DNA from: Hippopus hippopus
Lineage: Eukaryota > Mollusca > Bivalvia > Cardiida > Cardiidae
Assembly: GCA_946811185.2 (NCBI GenBank)
Contig: OX328106.1
Coordinates: 8,288,777 to 8,352,776, forward strand
DNA: 64,000 bases
Direction of reading: 5' to 3'
The stretch's first letter is position 1, and the number at the start of each line of letters is the position of its first letter. A model generated the notes under the pieces. That model was not told where the DNA came from. It saw only the letters and a list, made by a program, of their open reading frames with translations, and did no database searches. This document shows, in pieces, positions 54,070 to 64,000 of this stretch. A program made the translations under genes and the position numbers.

Positions 54070-54272
54070 TTAACCCTTAGGTTGCTAAGACCCTTTAGCA
54101 GACAATGTAGATCCAAGATCAGACTGCACAGAAGGTGCAGTCTGATCTTGGATCTACATTGTCCGATAAGAATATACCTTTCCCTAGAAATATCTTTGAA
54201 ACAGCAAAAGCTTGTTTTTAACCAACAGCTTGAAAGTTTCATGTCACTTATTTAGCGGGATAAGGGTTAAAG
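54070..54272. repeat. MITE family F4, copy 3
   Basis: Complete; the inner dyad GATCAGACTGCACAGAAGGT pairs almost perfectly with its complement; ends GCGGGATAAGGGTTA. Confidence 0.75.
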
Positions 54273-54980
54273 CTCTTGCAGAGGATAAATTTAATGAGGC
54301 TCGAGTTACAGATAATATGTCTTTAAAAAGACAAAAGACATTGTGGGAAAAGGAGAAAATGCCTGTTGCAAGCATTGTGAGGAGTTAAATATGAACAAAA
54401 CTTTACTATTTAAAGGAAGGTTGTTTGCTCTGAATATCAAGTAAGACAAAATTGAAAACATAACATCAGACATAACAGCTGTACTGTTTGATTGATAACT
54501 ACAAATGGTCAGAACAAGTTCTGTTTGTATTTTTTCAAAATAATATCAGTTATATCACGACGGCCATAGTGTTCCTGCTGGTATGACTATCATCAATTCT
54601 CGAAAAAAAAAACCTTTGCTCTGCTTGGTTTTGAACCCATGATCCTTAAAGTTTTAAGCACTACATTCTAGATTATGACCGAACTCTCTCATGATCTTGC
54701 AGAAGAAATGTATTTGTAGCCTTTGAGAAAAGCCATTTATTTATTCAGTAGTAAAAGAGTTGAGAGCTACGAGTATTTCAGTGTTTTATATAAACCCACC
54801 GAAGGATTATTTGCGTGAATTGTGAAAGATATGTAAGAGAACAGATGGCGAAAAACCGATGGACGTCTGACGACCAATGATAAACGCCGGTCACCAGACT
54901 CTATACCCATTACAAAGCCCCCTTCATGAGTATTTGTTGACCAGGTGAACTGAGAAAAGAAATCTATTCTGCAGTCTTAC
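54273..54980. other. CTL-A2 intron
   Basis: Half F3 core at 54320-54380 (GACATTGTGGGAAAAGGAGA); otherwise nothing recognised. Confidence 0.45.
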
Positions 54981-55111
54981 ATGACACTGAGATCTACAGA
55001 GGAAGCTCGTGAACTGATGCCCCATCTCCACACGCCAACAGTCTTATAGTCGTTAAGACCTGTCCACCATCGGGTACCAGCCGTGCCATTCAGTAGCGAG
55101 ACAACTTCCGC
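54981..55111 (-). CDS. CTL-A2 middle exon
   Basis: 131 nt; encodes AEVVSLLNGTAGTRWWTGLN, then VWRWG and VDLSVM. Same donor (GTAAGA) and acceptor positions as 6897-7027. Confidence 0.85.
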
Positions 55112-55790
55112 CTTAAAAAAGAATTTGATATGGATGCTGCAAATTTGTTTCACATCGTAATGTGTAAGTCAACCCATAGAGCGCCGAATAAACCAAACGG
55201 ACATATTCGGAGTAGGAATAAGACCAAGTTAATTGCATCTTGATGGTTGGTTTTGCCTATTGTGTTTAAGCAAGGCGGACAGTATAGATCAAAGGTCAGA
55301 CTATGCGTTTTGTGCGGTCTGATCTCGATCGACACTGGCCGCAAAAGCTTTAAGGATTATTAAACACCACGGACACTTAGGACATATCTGTAGCTGCTTT
55401 TTCGGACGATGAAGATGAAGATCAGGGCCGGTATTCACCAACTATTCTGAAAATCGTTTTTGTTCGTATCTTCAAGAATTATCTACGTTAGAAAGTATCA
55501 AAACTACTGATTGGCTAAACCAAATGGCTTTAGACAATCAGGTGCTGCATTACAGTTTAAGTCTAGAATTAGACTTGGGATGAAATTAAGAATGCTTGGT
55601 GCATATGGAACTTGATTGCATAAAACTACTGTCCCAGTACAGGTTTGCTATATTAACGACGACTTAAATTCAACATCAAACATGATGCGTCAGTTCTCAT
55701 GTGTGTGTAAATGATGTGATTTCGGAAAGGAATATAGTAGCAAAAAATGAAACTGAACTCTGACAGTCTAAACAAGTGGTTTCACACACG
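55112..55790. other. CTL-A2 intron with F4 piece
   Basis: 55267-55345 is a partial F4 dyad; 55430-55560 starts GGCCGGTATTCACCAACT, the edge of another MITE type common in molluscs, whose far end I could not place. Confidence 0.45.
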
Positions 55791-55792
55791 TT

Positions 55793-55998
55793 TGAGACAT
55801 GTTCTGTGAAAAGTGGGCTTAATGCATCTGTAAAATGTATAGACCCAGATCAGCCTGCAAAGTCAGTGCATGCTGACCTAGGTAAAAACTTTTTGCTATT
55901 GGTAAATTGTCTGCATATCAAAGGACCATTCTACCTCGGGATTCAGTCGGTTGTTAGACAAAATGGATTTTATGGGTCCATAATTATATGATGACTCT
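55793..55998. repeat. MITE-like family F1, copy 13 (truncated)
   Basis: Left end and inner palindrome present; the right 50 bp are missing after ATTATATGATGACT. Confidence 0.65.
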
Positions 55999-56149
55999 AT
56001 TTGACAAGAAATTCATGTGGTTCGACTGTCCAATCAACTTTTGTTTTGAATTTTGTTACCAAATACATTTGTATAGCTATGTATTTAAGATAAATCTATA
56101 CTAGTTTTTCAGCCAGTTTTCTGCCAGTTATTAAACTATTTCATTTATA

Positions 56150-56262
56150 TTTTATGAAACCATAATCATTCTTGTGTCTTCATGCCAAATGTTGCCTGCG
56201 CAGATTACGACGGATTTTGGAGGCCTTCCAAGCAGTCGCTGTTGACGTTTCCGGTTTTAAAT
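56150..56262. repeat. Dispersed repeat F8
   Basis: Matches 53745-53890 in direct orientation and 4500-4645 in reverse. Confidence 0.5.
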
Positions 56263-56360
56263 GAGGACAAACCCCTTGTATTTTTCCATCCCTTACACCA
56301 TATATATTGGTTATTTATCTATGCTTACACAGCTGAGCTCTTCATTACACTTTGAAGTTT

Positions 56361-56597
56361 AACTCTTTACCAAATGACAAAATTTTTAGACTTGTCCAAA
56401 TTGAAAGCATTAGCATGCAACAAAATCAGTGTGACTGAAAAATTGAATTTTTTTTTGTTTTTTTGGAAGAGTAGAAAACATTGTGGGAAAAGGAGAAAAT
56501 GCTGGTTACCAGCATTTTCTCCTTTTCCCACAATGTTTTCAAAAGGGTTCTTTCTCAGGGTCGTTAAAACTCGGGATTGTGTGGTAAAGGGTTAACA
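56361..56597. repeat. Hairpin MITE family F3, best-preserved copy
   Basis: Terminal inverted ends AACTCTTTACCAAATGAC and GTGTGGTAAAGGGTTAA, with a central perfect stem of about 30 bp per arm around GCTGGTTACCAGC. Taken as the family reference. Confidence 0.8.
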
Positions 56598-57159
56598 CCG
56601 TTTTTTTTTTTGTTTTCTTTTTTCTCTTTAGCTGTAAGGATGTACTTTAAAAGTCGGTTCCTACCTTACATAGACGTGAATGAAGGGTGACTGTCCACTA
56701 ACCGCTCTAAAATGCTTTTTTAGTCTAATTTACACAGTAACACTATTTCTGATTGGCTAAAACATGTCGTTTACCAAATCAGAAATTGTGTTACTTTGAA
56801 ATTTACCTGATTTGAAATTTAAGTGATGCCAAAATACTTTTGATCAAATGGCACCCTGGTAGAAAAATATCTAAATCTCCACGACAGAAATGTTGGATTT
56901 TTTTCTTATTTTTTCAGGTTCATCACCGTATTTCTGTTTTTAAAGATTTTTTACCGTGTACCAACAAGATAGAGGCTCGAACAAGTCAGAAATAAACTAG
57001 TTGCGTGAGGCGAACTATGTTTCTATATTATGGACATACTTTTGAAAACTGATAGTAGCGAAACTATAGCAGGAAAACTAACCGGCTTAGAAAAAAAGAA
57101 AGAAATTGTGAATACATGGTTGAAAGAGCTACACAACGTTTCTTCTGATCTTTATTTTT

Positions 57160-57420
57160 TTTCAGAGCAGAGCCTGATTGTTCAGTCAATAACCTACATG
57201 GCTTGAAACTAGTGAGTCGCTGGTTCAAATCCTCAACTCAGCCAATTCCTGTCTGAGGAATGGTGATAGTCATTGCGACAGGAGGAAAGCAGCCAGTGGC
57301 TTTGGAAGAATATTATGCGAAGTACTGGTAACAGAAACTCCGGAAAAGCATGGATATATGCACTGACTCGTTATAACTCAAATAATGTTGAAAACGGTGT
57401 TAGACACCATAATAACAGCA
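57160..57420 (+). repeat. SINE family S2 with tRNA-like head
   Basis: Head GAGTCGCTGGTTCAAATCCT (B box), body AGCAGCCAGTGGCTTTGGAA, tail GTTGAAAACGGTGTTAGACA. About 250 bp. Confidence 0.65.
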
Positions 57421-57483
57421 AACTAACTTTTCAGAGACAGATATCATCTTTTATTCCTTCGTCTGCTAATCCTATCAATTTTG

Positions 57484-57710
57484 CCCTTTACCAGATGACC
57501 CAGAGTTTTAACGACCGCAAGAAAGAGAATTTTGGAAAAAACAATGTGGGAAAAGGAGAAAATGCTGGTAACCGACATTTTCTCCAATTAACCACATTTT
57601 TTTTTCTATCTTTGCAAAAGTAAATTTCATCTTTTAAGTCACGTATATTTTTCATCCGCAATTGCTTTTAATTGGCCAAGTCTTAAATTTTATCTTTGGC
57701 TAAAAAGTTA
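57484..57710. repeat. Hairpin MITE family F3
   Basis: Ends CCCTTTACCAGATGACC and TTTGGCTAAAAAGTT; the core stem is partly eroded on the right side. Confidence 0.65.
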
Positions 57711-57850
57711 AACAAATCCAATACCAGCAATTTATCTCGTGTTGAAAGGTTAACGCTTTACCTCCAGTAGACAACTGTTGGCGTCTTGCAGTGATTCAAT
57801 GAGAACCCATTTTAGCAAATCTAGAAAATATCGCGTATTATATTACTCAC

Positions 57851-58014
57851 CAGTGTTCGGCTGTCGTATGCTCGGACTAGCTGCGCGTTATATCTATAAC
57901 ACTCTCGAAGGGCTCTGTACCAGCGCATTTTGACCTGACTAACATAGTAACAGTAGGTCTGACCAACCACTTGGAAATTGTCACCACAGTATGAATTATA
58001 TGCGCTGTCAGACT
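57851..58014 (-). CDS. CTL-A2 first CTLD exon
   Basis: 164 nt (3 nt shorter than the A1 exon at its 5' end, phase kept). Encodes YCGDNFQVVGQTYCYYVSQ, WYRALRECYRYNAQLVRAY. Acceptor AAG at 58015-58016 within TTTAAG, less typical than in A1. Donor GTGAGT below 57851. Confidence 0.8.
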
Positions 58015-58045
58015 CTTAAATCAAAACAAAATAAATGCTTGTTAG

Positions 58046-58700
58046 GGCATTTTGACCTGATTCACATAGTTACAGGAGGTCTTACCAACCACTAGGAAAC
58101 TGTCGCTGCTGTATGAATTGTACGCGCTGTCAGTCTTTAAAATGGAAACAACGTTAAGGCTTGTAAGGGCAATGTTGCCTGAATGACATACTCGTAGTAA
58201 TAGGTCTTACCAATAGCCCAGCCCCGGTAGCATACACGACTTCAGAACAGGGGGTCGCTGGCTCGAATCCACAGCTCAGCAAATTTCTTTCCCAAGATTG
58301 TTGGTAGTCATTGGCACAGGATTTATTCCTCTCTCACCGCCGATCATTGTTTTGACGATGGTTATGTGGGAAAGCAGCCAGTGCCTTGGGAAAAAGATTT
58401 AGCTAAGTACTAGTGAAAGAAACTATAGGAAAGCATTGATAGCTGCAATGGCCGCCGAGATATACCTGAAATAATGTTGAAAATGGGGCTAACCACTGTA
58501 CAATCAATCATCAGACCAACTACTCGGAAACTGTTCCGGTAGTCGCAGTTCGAATTGTAGGCTATCAATCTCTTAAACGGAAACAAAATGAAGGTTTTTA
58601 GGGACCCTGTTAGAGGCCTTATTGACCTGACTAACAGTCAATCTGACCAACCACTTGGATCGAACTAATAATTGTAGGCGCTGGCACTTTCTTTAATGGA
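58046..58700 (-). pseudogene. Decayed partial copies of the CTL-A first exon
   Basis: At least three eroded fragments resemble the 5' part of exon 57851-58014: 58046-58140, about 58500-58575 and 58610-58695, with blocks such as CTTACCAACCACTAGGAAAC and TATGAATTGTACGCGCTGTC. None has both borders. A SINE (58214-58500) splits the series. Confidence 0.6.
58214..58500 (+). repeat. SINE family S2, full copy
   Basis: tRNA-like head with GGTCGCTGGCTCGAATCC (B box), body, and tail GTTGAAAATGGGGCTAACC. Confidence 0.7.
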
Positions 58701-58809
58701 AACAAAAAGTTAGTTCCGTGAAATGTCGGATATGTATAAATAACGATTACTAAAAGTATATTTTTAAACCATTACCAAAATATCGTGTTCACTTACGACC
58801 TTTGGAAAG

Positions 58810-59165
58810 AAAGTTTTAAATTCTTTATCAAACATTACAACTTTAGACTAGTCCAAATTCAAAGCATTTGCAGACGACCAAATGAACGTGACTCAAAGAT
58901 TGAAATTCGTGAAAACGTTATTGGGAAAAAGAGATTGATTGATTGATTGATTGAGTAGTGTTTTACGCCGCTTTCAACAATATTCCAGTCATATTACGGC
59001 GACAGCTCACATATTCTTGTATTTCGTGGGTTTTACCAGTACTAGGTTAGGGCTCTGAAGCGTTGGGAAAAAGAGAAAATGCTGATCACCGGCATATTCT
59101 CTTTTTCCCACAATGTTTTCAAAAGCCCTTCTCCCCGTGGTCATTAGAAGTCGGAATTATGTTTA
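58810..59165. repeat. F3 copy split by a small retroposed insert
   Basis: F3 halves 58810-58933 and 59063-59165 flank a 129-bp insert; TTGGGAAAAAGAG is duplicated at 58921-58933 and 59063-59075. Confidence 0.75.
58934..59062 (-). mobile_element. Truncated S2-type SINE insert with 13-bp target duplication
   Basis: Begins with (ATTG)n and GTTTTACGCCGCTTTCAACA, the reverse of an S2 tail. A 13-bp duplication and a simple-repeat tail indicate LINE-driven retroposition. Confidence 0.65.
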
Positions 59166-59508
59166 TTTGGTTATATTGAAATTTGACGCCGTTTTGACAG
59201 CTTAGGTAAAATCACGGCGGTCAGTGCACCTACGCATATGTTTCCTGGCTTTCTCTTTTGTGTACTGACACAACTTTCTTTCCAAGCCACTGACTACTTT
59301 TTTCACATGCATCAGAGGTGAGATGCAAAAAAAAAAAATCGTCGGAAAGAGAGTTTGCCTCAACCGGGTATAGGGCCCGCAACTACCAGTAACGTAACGT
59401 TGGTGGAAAAGCAGCCAGAACTGATTGTTTCGTTAGAGTTACTAGATAATGAAAAATTGTAGATGCCCACATAGGTTTACTATTTCCAATTATGTCAGAA
59501 TTGGTTAC

Positions 59509-59513
<5 letters not shown>
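59166..59513. other. CTL-A2 intron 1
   Basis: A reversed S2 fragment at 59180-59330; otherwise nothing recognised. Confidence 0.45.
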
Positions 59514-59591
<78 letters not shown>

Positions 59592-59602
59592 TCTCTCTCT
59601 CA
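59514..59602. repeat. (CT)n microsatellite
   Basis: About 40 dinucleotides. It lies 25 nt downstream (in transcript direction) of the CTL-A2 signal-exon donor and is absent from CTL-A1. Confidence 0.95.
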
Positions 59603-59627
59603 AGATATCAAAAAGGACTTGACTTAC

Positions 59628-59670
59628 CAAACACAACAACAGACAACAGCAACACTGCACGAAAATCCAT
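59628..59670 (-). CDS. CTL-A2 signal-peptide exon
   Basis: ATG at 59670, encoding MDFRAVLLLSVVVF, then a GTAAGT donor. Same length and frame as 11714-11756. The hydrophobic leader indicates secretion. Confidence 0.8.
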
Positions 59671-59781
59671 AACTTTTAGTATTCAGTGATTCCTTCTTGA
59701 TTATTCGAGATTAAATTTTTTTTTCCGCAATTTTCAAATTTTAACACTCGTTATAATTTTACTCCTTGAACCAATAGGGAC

Positions 59782-59860
59782 ATTTTATCCTAACACATAT
59801 TTACTGGTACAGGGTGACAGTCAAGTAGGTTGCTGATAAAAATAAGTAGCATCAGACCAT
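59782..59860 (-). promoter_or_regulatory. Conserved 5' flank of CTL-A2
   Basis: Partner of 11880-11966. The TATA-like word is GGATAAAATG here. An F3 element starts 4 bp beyond the conserved block, so the block ends exactly where the element inserted. Confidence 0.4.
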
Positions 59861-59863
59861 ATT

Positions 59864-60091
59864 GACCCTTTACCGAACAGGCCCATGTGTTATCGACCCT
59901 CAGGTAAAAAGTCATTCGAAAACATTGTGGGAAAAGGAGAAAATGCTGGGAACCAGCATTTTCTCTATTTCCCACAATGTTTTCTTCCATTTCAAAAAGA
60001 AATCCCATCATTTTAGCCACATTCAATATGCCGTCTGCAAATGTTTTTAGTGTAGACATGTCCTAGTTTTTGTCGTCTGGTAAAGGATTAA
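59864..60091. repeat. Hairpin MITE family F3, complete
   Basis: Ends ACCCTTTACCGAACAGG and TCGTCTGGTAAAGGATTAA; the stem around GCTGGGAACCAGC is nearly perfect. Confidence 0.75.
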
Positions 60092-60139
60092 ACAGGTTTA
60101 TTTCAATCACGTATGATTTTGTTTATTTGTATTGTCTTG

Positions 60140-60460
60140 TTTTAATTGTATTGAATGCCGTCTTTAAAACAAGTTCAGCTGCATGGCACGGCCAGTACAC
60201 CTATTGATGATTTAATGGATTTTGTTTTCATTTACCAGTATATCGCACAATATTCTTACCAAGCCACTGGCTGCCTCCCAACATAACCATGATCGAAACA
60301 ATGTTGCAGTGACGAGAGAGGAATCAATTATTTCGCACTGGTCATCGTCAATCCTCGGAAAAAATAAACTGGCTGGGCTGGAGATTCAAACTTGCGAGCA
60401 CCTGGCTTCAAGGCTTGTAGATTACTGACTGACCTACCGGGTTCGATCCACTTAGCAGTA
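60140..60460 (-). repeat. SINE family S2, reverse orientation
   Basis: Reads the S2 body backwards: ACCAAGCCACTGGCTGCC, AACATAACCATGATCGAAAC, and a tRNA-like end near CCGGGTTCGATCCACTTAG. Confidence 0.6.
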
Positions 60461-61134
60461 CAAGGGAAATACAGGTTAAATATTTCAAAAGAGGGAAACA
60501 AAGTCAACCGTATATTTATGGAAAACTATTTTAAGCGACCACTTGCATAAAGCTCCAAGATAGAAATTCTGTTCATACAACTGTGTTTAACAGCTACATG
60601 CAGTCCAGTTTTGTTTGTTCCATTGGGTGGTTATTCGATTAACACTTTACCACACAATCCCGAATTTTAACGACCTTAAGAAGGAAGGCTTTTGAAAACA
60701 TTGCGAAGAAAGGGAGAAAATCCTGGTTTCCTTTTTTTCCTTCTCCAACAGTATTTTCAAAACCCGTCTTCCCCAGGGACACGAGAACACGGGATGGAGG
60801 GACAAAGGGTCAAGATTTCTTATGATGTCTCAATCCTTTGAGATGCTGATTACAAGTGCATTAAATTCATTTTTGGGCAATGCTGCTAAAGATCAGCCTG
60901 ACACCAACGTTGTCTGGTCTTGGACCAGCGTAAGATCAGATAAGCATATGGATCCATATTTTTGTGATGACTTGCACGGTTTACAATGCATCACGGAAAT
61001 GCATTAGCCACCTTTTGCTAGAGCGTAAGATCAGCCTGTACAACATTAATTTTCTAAACTTCGGTTCCAATTTGAAAGAGTTGACAGACGACAGACCAAA
61101 GTTTTAAAGTAGGCCAGGAGCGAAGCTGGACCTT
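60461..61134. other. Intergenic DNA right of CTL-A2
   Basis: Eroded F3 at 60640-60810 and a partial F1 at 60935-61030. No gene. Confidence 0.5.
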
Positions 61135-61352
61135 TTTTAAACCCTTATCCTGCTAAATAAGTGAACCGAAACTTTCAAGCCGATAGTAAAAACCTAAATT
61201 TTGCTGTTTCAAATGTATTTTATAAGGGGGGAAATATCTCCTTATCGGACAGTGTAGATCCAAGATCAGACTGCACGTTTTGTGCAGTCTGATCTTGATG
61301 TACACTGCCCGCAAAAGGTCAGTGAGTCGCGCTTAGCAGCCTAAGGGTTAAC
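61135..61352. repeat. MITE family F4, copy 4 (inverted)
   Basis: Reverse of 45880-46088: AACCCTTATCCTGCTAAATA at the left, GCTTAGCAGCCTAAGGGTTA at the right; dyad GATCAGACTGCACGTTTTGT. Confidence 0.75.
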
Positions 61353-61805
61353 TTAAGTAATGTGGACGAGGGGTCGGGTTGTGAGGCAAAGCCCCCGGGG
61401 AGAAAACGAATTAAGCCATTCTTGAATATCAAAAATCGTTTTTGCGGGTAGATAATTTTAATCTTTCCCAAGAAAAAAAAAAAAAAAACTGTACCATTTT
61501 TATTGTTGATGAGTTTGACAATTTGTGAAGCATTATTTTCTTTTTCAATAAAAAGCATGCAGCCAAATTGCGATGTTACACATTTGCGTACGCACGTATA
61601 CCTGGCTACCCCACTGGTAGCTGTGATGATGGGATTTGTCTTGAAAAGGGTAGGAAAGACTGTTGGAAAAGGAGGAGATGCAGGTAACTAACAGTTACAC
61701 TTTTGTCACAATGTTTTCAAAAGCTGTTTTCTCCAGGGCCGTGAAAACACGGTATTGTTTGGTAAAGGGTAATAAACTCTCAACCTATAAAATGCTGAGT
61801 ACAAA

Positions 61806-62070
61806 TGAGCCATGCTCTGTGAAAAAGGGGGGTTTATACATCTGTAAAAAATATCGACTCAGGTCAACCTGCGCAGTCCGTGCAGGCTGATCTGGGTCGA
61901 AACTCTTTGCTTTGGTAACTTTTCTGTATTTGCAAGGACAATTTTCCTCATAATTCAGTTGGTTGTCAGACAAAGTGGATTTTATAGATCAATATTTTTG
62001 TGAGGACTTGCACGGTTTACAATGCATCACGGAAATGCATTAGCCACCTTTTGCTAGAGCATGGCTCAAA
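61806..62070. repeat. MITE-like family F1, copy 14
   Basis: Complete; its right 80 bp are almost identical to 60950-61020, so one of the two was derived recently from the other. Confidence 0.75.
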
Positions 62071-62094
62071 TATACTTTTCTCTGTGAACATAAA

Positions 62095-62700
62095 GAAACT
62101 TGTTTATTGATTTATTTGATGGTGTTTAACGCCGGTTTCAACATTATTTCAGCTATATTACTTCAGCCAGTGTACCTTTTATGGCATTAAAAATTGATTG
62201 ATTGATTGGTTGGTTGAATGACTGGCTGATTCGTTTGTTCTTCCCTCTTTAATTCGCTCTCATTCGTTCGTTCGTTCGTTGTTTCTTTTGTTCATTCATT
62301 TATTCATTCGTTCGTTCGTTCGTTCGTTCGTTCGTTCGTTCTTTTGTTCGTTCGTTCGTTCGTTCATTCGTTCGTTCATTCATTCATTCATTCATTCATT
62401 CGTTAGTTCGTTCATTCATTCATTCATTCATTCGTTCGTTCGTTCGTTCGTTCTTTCGTTCGTTCGTTAGGTGGGTCGATGAGCGGTCGGTCGATCAGTC
62501 GGTTGATCAGTGGTTCATTAATTCGTTCATACATCTATTCATTTGTTCGATCATTTATCGTTCGTTCATTCATTCGTTGGTTTATTCATCAATTTATTGA
62601 TTTATTCATTCATGCATTCATTCCAGTTTATTCTTCATTCATATGTAGATTAGTTCGTCTGTTCGTTATTGTTTTGTGTCCTTTCAATTTATTTAGTTAA
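62095..62700. repeat. Tetranucleotide array (TTCG/TTCA)n and degenerate flank
   Basis: The purest part is 62262-62475. The serine/phenylalanine/arginine-rich frames through it are low-complexity artefacts. At 62095-62200 is an S2-tail-like fragment. Confidence 0.9.
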
Positions 62701-63318
62701 AAATTGATGTGTCTAGTATATATATATATATATATCAAACAATAAAATGATATAAATTGCCCTATATTTCGTTTCTGTAAGGCTAATTATATCATTATAA
62801 GTATATTCAGTAGCTCTTTTCCCTATGGTATTACGCACCCTTCTCTTTTTTCTTTTTTTAGGGAAGGTGTAATATTGTGGAGATAAATGATTTAAAATAC
62901 TGCTTCATGTCTAACTTATGATTGTCATATTCAAATTCCTTCAGTAATATTAAGTAAAAACTACATTGCCAAGTTACGAAATTCATTAATTAAGAACTTA
63001 TGATATATTGGATATATTCACAAAGTTGTCACTCCAGCTGTTATAATGTTCATGTATTTATGTACATGGGCCGGAGGCCAAAATACTGAATAAAAGCATT
63101 TTACTGTATTGTATTGTATTAAGTATGGATCAACTCATGATATCCGTCCTGTGGGATAAGCATAATTTCTCCTTTTTCCACAATTTCTTTTGAAGCCCTT
63201 TTAATCAGGGTCGGTAAAACTCGGGATTGTGTGGCAAGGAGTAAAACTTGAGTACAACACTAGCTCTATATGTAGAAATGCCTTTATCTGATAAACTTAT
63301 CAAAAACGTATTCATATA
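62701..63318. other. Non-coding AT-rich stretch
   Basis: A (TA)n run at about 62720-62735, an F3 remnant at 63150-63245, and no gene. Confidence 0.5.
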
Positions 63319-63581
63319 TGGCTTGCAACACACGAAAAGGGGCATTCGGACATTTGCGTAAAGTGTCGTCTCGGATCAGCCTGCGCAGTCTGCGCAGGCT
63401 AATCCGAGACGGCACTTTACGACTACATTAGATTCTGTGCTACAGTAGACTTGCGCAAAACAGAAAATTACATAAAAACGGAAAGTGTCGTTTCGGATCA
63501 GCCTGCGCGGACTGCGCAGGCTGATCCAAGACGACACTTTACGCAAATGTCCGAATGCCCCTTTTGGCGCGTTGCAGGCCA
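63319..63581. repeat. MITE family F2, copy 2
   Basis: Terminal repeats TGGCTTGCAACACACGAAAA ... GCGCGTTGCAGGCCA. Both internal hairpins are better kept than in copy 1. Confidence 0.8.
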
Positions 63582-63605
63582 ATTATATAAACTAATACAT
63601 GTATA

Positions 63606-63835
63606 GAAGCTATACTCTGTGAAAATGGGGTATTATGCATTCGCAAAGAGTATCGACCCAGGCCAAAACTTCTTGCTATTGGTCGACCTTCTACATGTAA
63701 AAGGACCAGTCTTTCTCAGGCTTCAGTTGATTGATTGACAAAATGGGTTTTATGGATCTATAATTATATGATGAATTTCTTGGTATAATGCATCCTGTAG
63801 ATGCATTAAAGTCCCAGCTCATATACAATGCTCAT
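63606..63835. repeat. MITE-like family F1, copy 15 (inner palindrome deleted)
   Basis: Lacks one arm of the GC-rich stem after GTATCGACCCAGGCC; otherwise full. Confidence 0.65.
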
Positions 63836-64000
63836 ATACAGTGTAGCTCAGTGTAGCTCATATACAATAATATATAGTAGCTTTATCTTAGATCAGTCAG
63901 TACAGTAACAAGTTAATCCAAAGAGCACTGAAATATATAGACCTCTTCAGTCAGGTGAACAGCAAATATATTGTCATTTCAATATCAGTCATGGTCTGTC

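Noticed and set aside
62262..62475. Ser/Phe/Arg-rich protein
   Set aside because: Translation of a (TTCG/TTCA)n microsatellite.

Overview
This is eukaryotic nuclear DNA, AT-rich and without operon structure outside one mobile element. Short exons with GT/AG borders, dense palindromic MITE-like repeats, tRNA-derived SINEs, microsatellites and an expanded C-type lectin (CTL) family fit a mollusc, most likely a heterodont bivalve such as a dreissenid or venerid. The species cannot be fixed from the sequence alone.

The host genes are all on the minus strand and all encode C-type lectin-like domains (CTLDs) split over several exons. They form five groups: A1 (signal exon near 11.7 kb, CTLD exons at 9.8, 6.9 and 4.3 kb), B1 (2.6, 1.8 and 0.9 kb), C (44.5, 43.5, 25.8, 25.2, 22.9 and 20.7 kb; two CTLDs), B2 (50.7, 48.1 and 47.4 kb) and A2 (59.6, 57.9, 55.0 and 53.1 kb). 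A1-B1 and A2-B2 share exon order, strand, exon lengths and stretches of intron, so an ancestral two-gene block of about 11-12 kb was duplicated on either side of gene C. Proteins of this type are usually secreted lectins used in glycan recognition.

A complete Polinton/Maverick element (25940-42550, 16,611 bp) sits in an intron of gene C, about 20 bp upstream of a splice acceptor. It is bounded by a perfect 6-bp target-site duplication (TACATG) and 858-bp terminal inverted repeats differing at only about six positions by eye. It carries a viral-type gene set: protein-primed DNA polymerase B, double-jelly-roll major capsid protein, penton-like minor capsid protein, packaging ATPase, adenain-like protease, several small virion-type proteins, a zinc-ribbon/PLA2-like/integrase fusion, and a fibre-like protein with ten repeats. 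Polymerase, ATPase, penton, a small membrane-type gene, the capsid protein tail and the integrase chromodomain are all broken by stops or small indels. Protease, fibre and several small genes are open, so the copy looks recently inserted but dead.

Other notable contents are an exon-derived 42-bp minisatellite (21.4-22.95 kb) whose unit carries the end of a CTL-C exon plus its splice donor; a mariner transposon (48.66-50.0 kb) with one premature stop; nested insertions with clear target-site duplications; a 5 x 60 bp tandem repeat; and at least five families of palindromic repeats filling introns and intergenic DNA.
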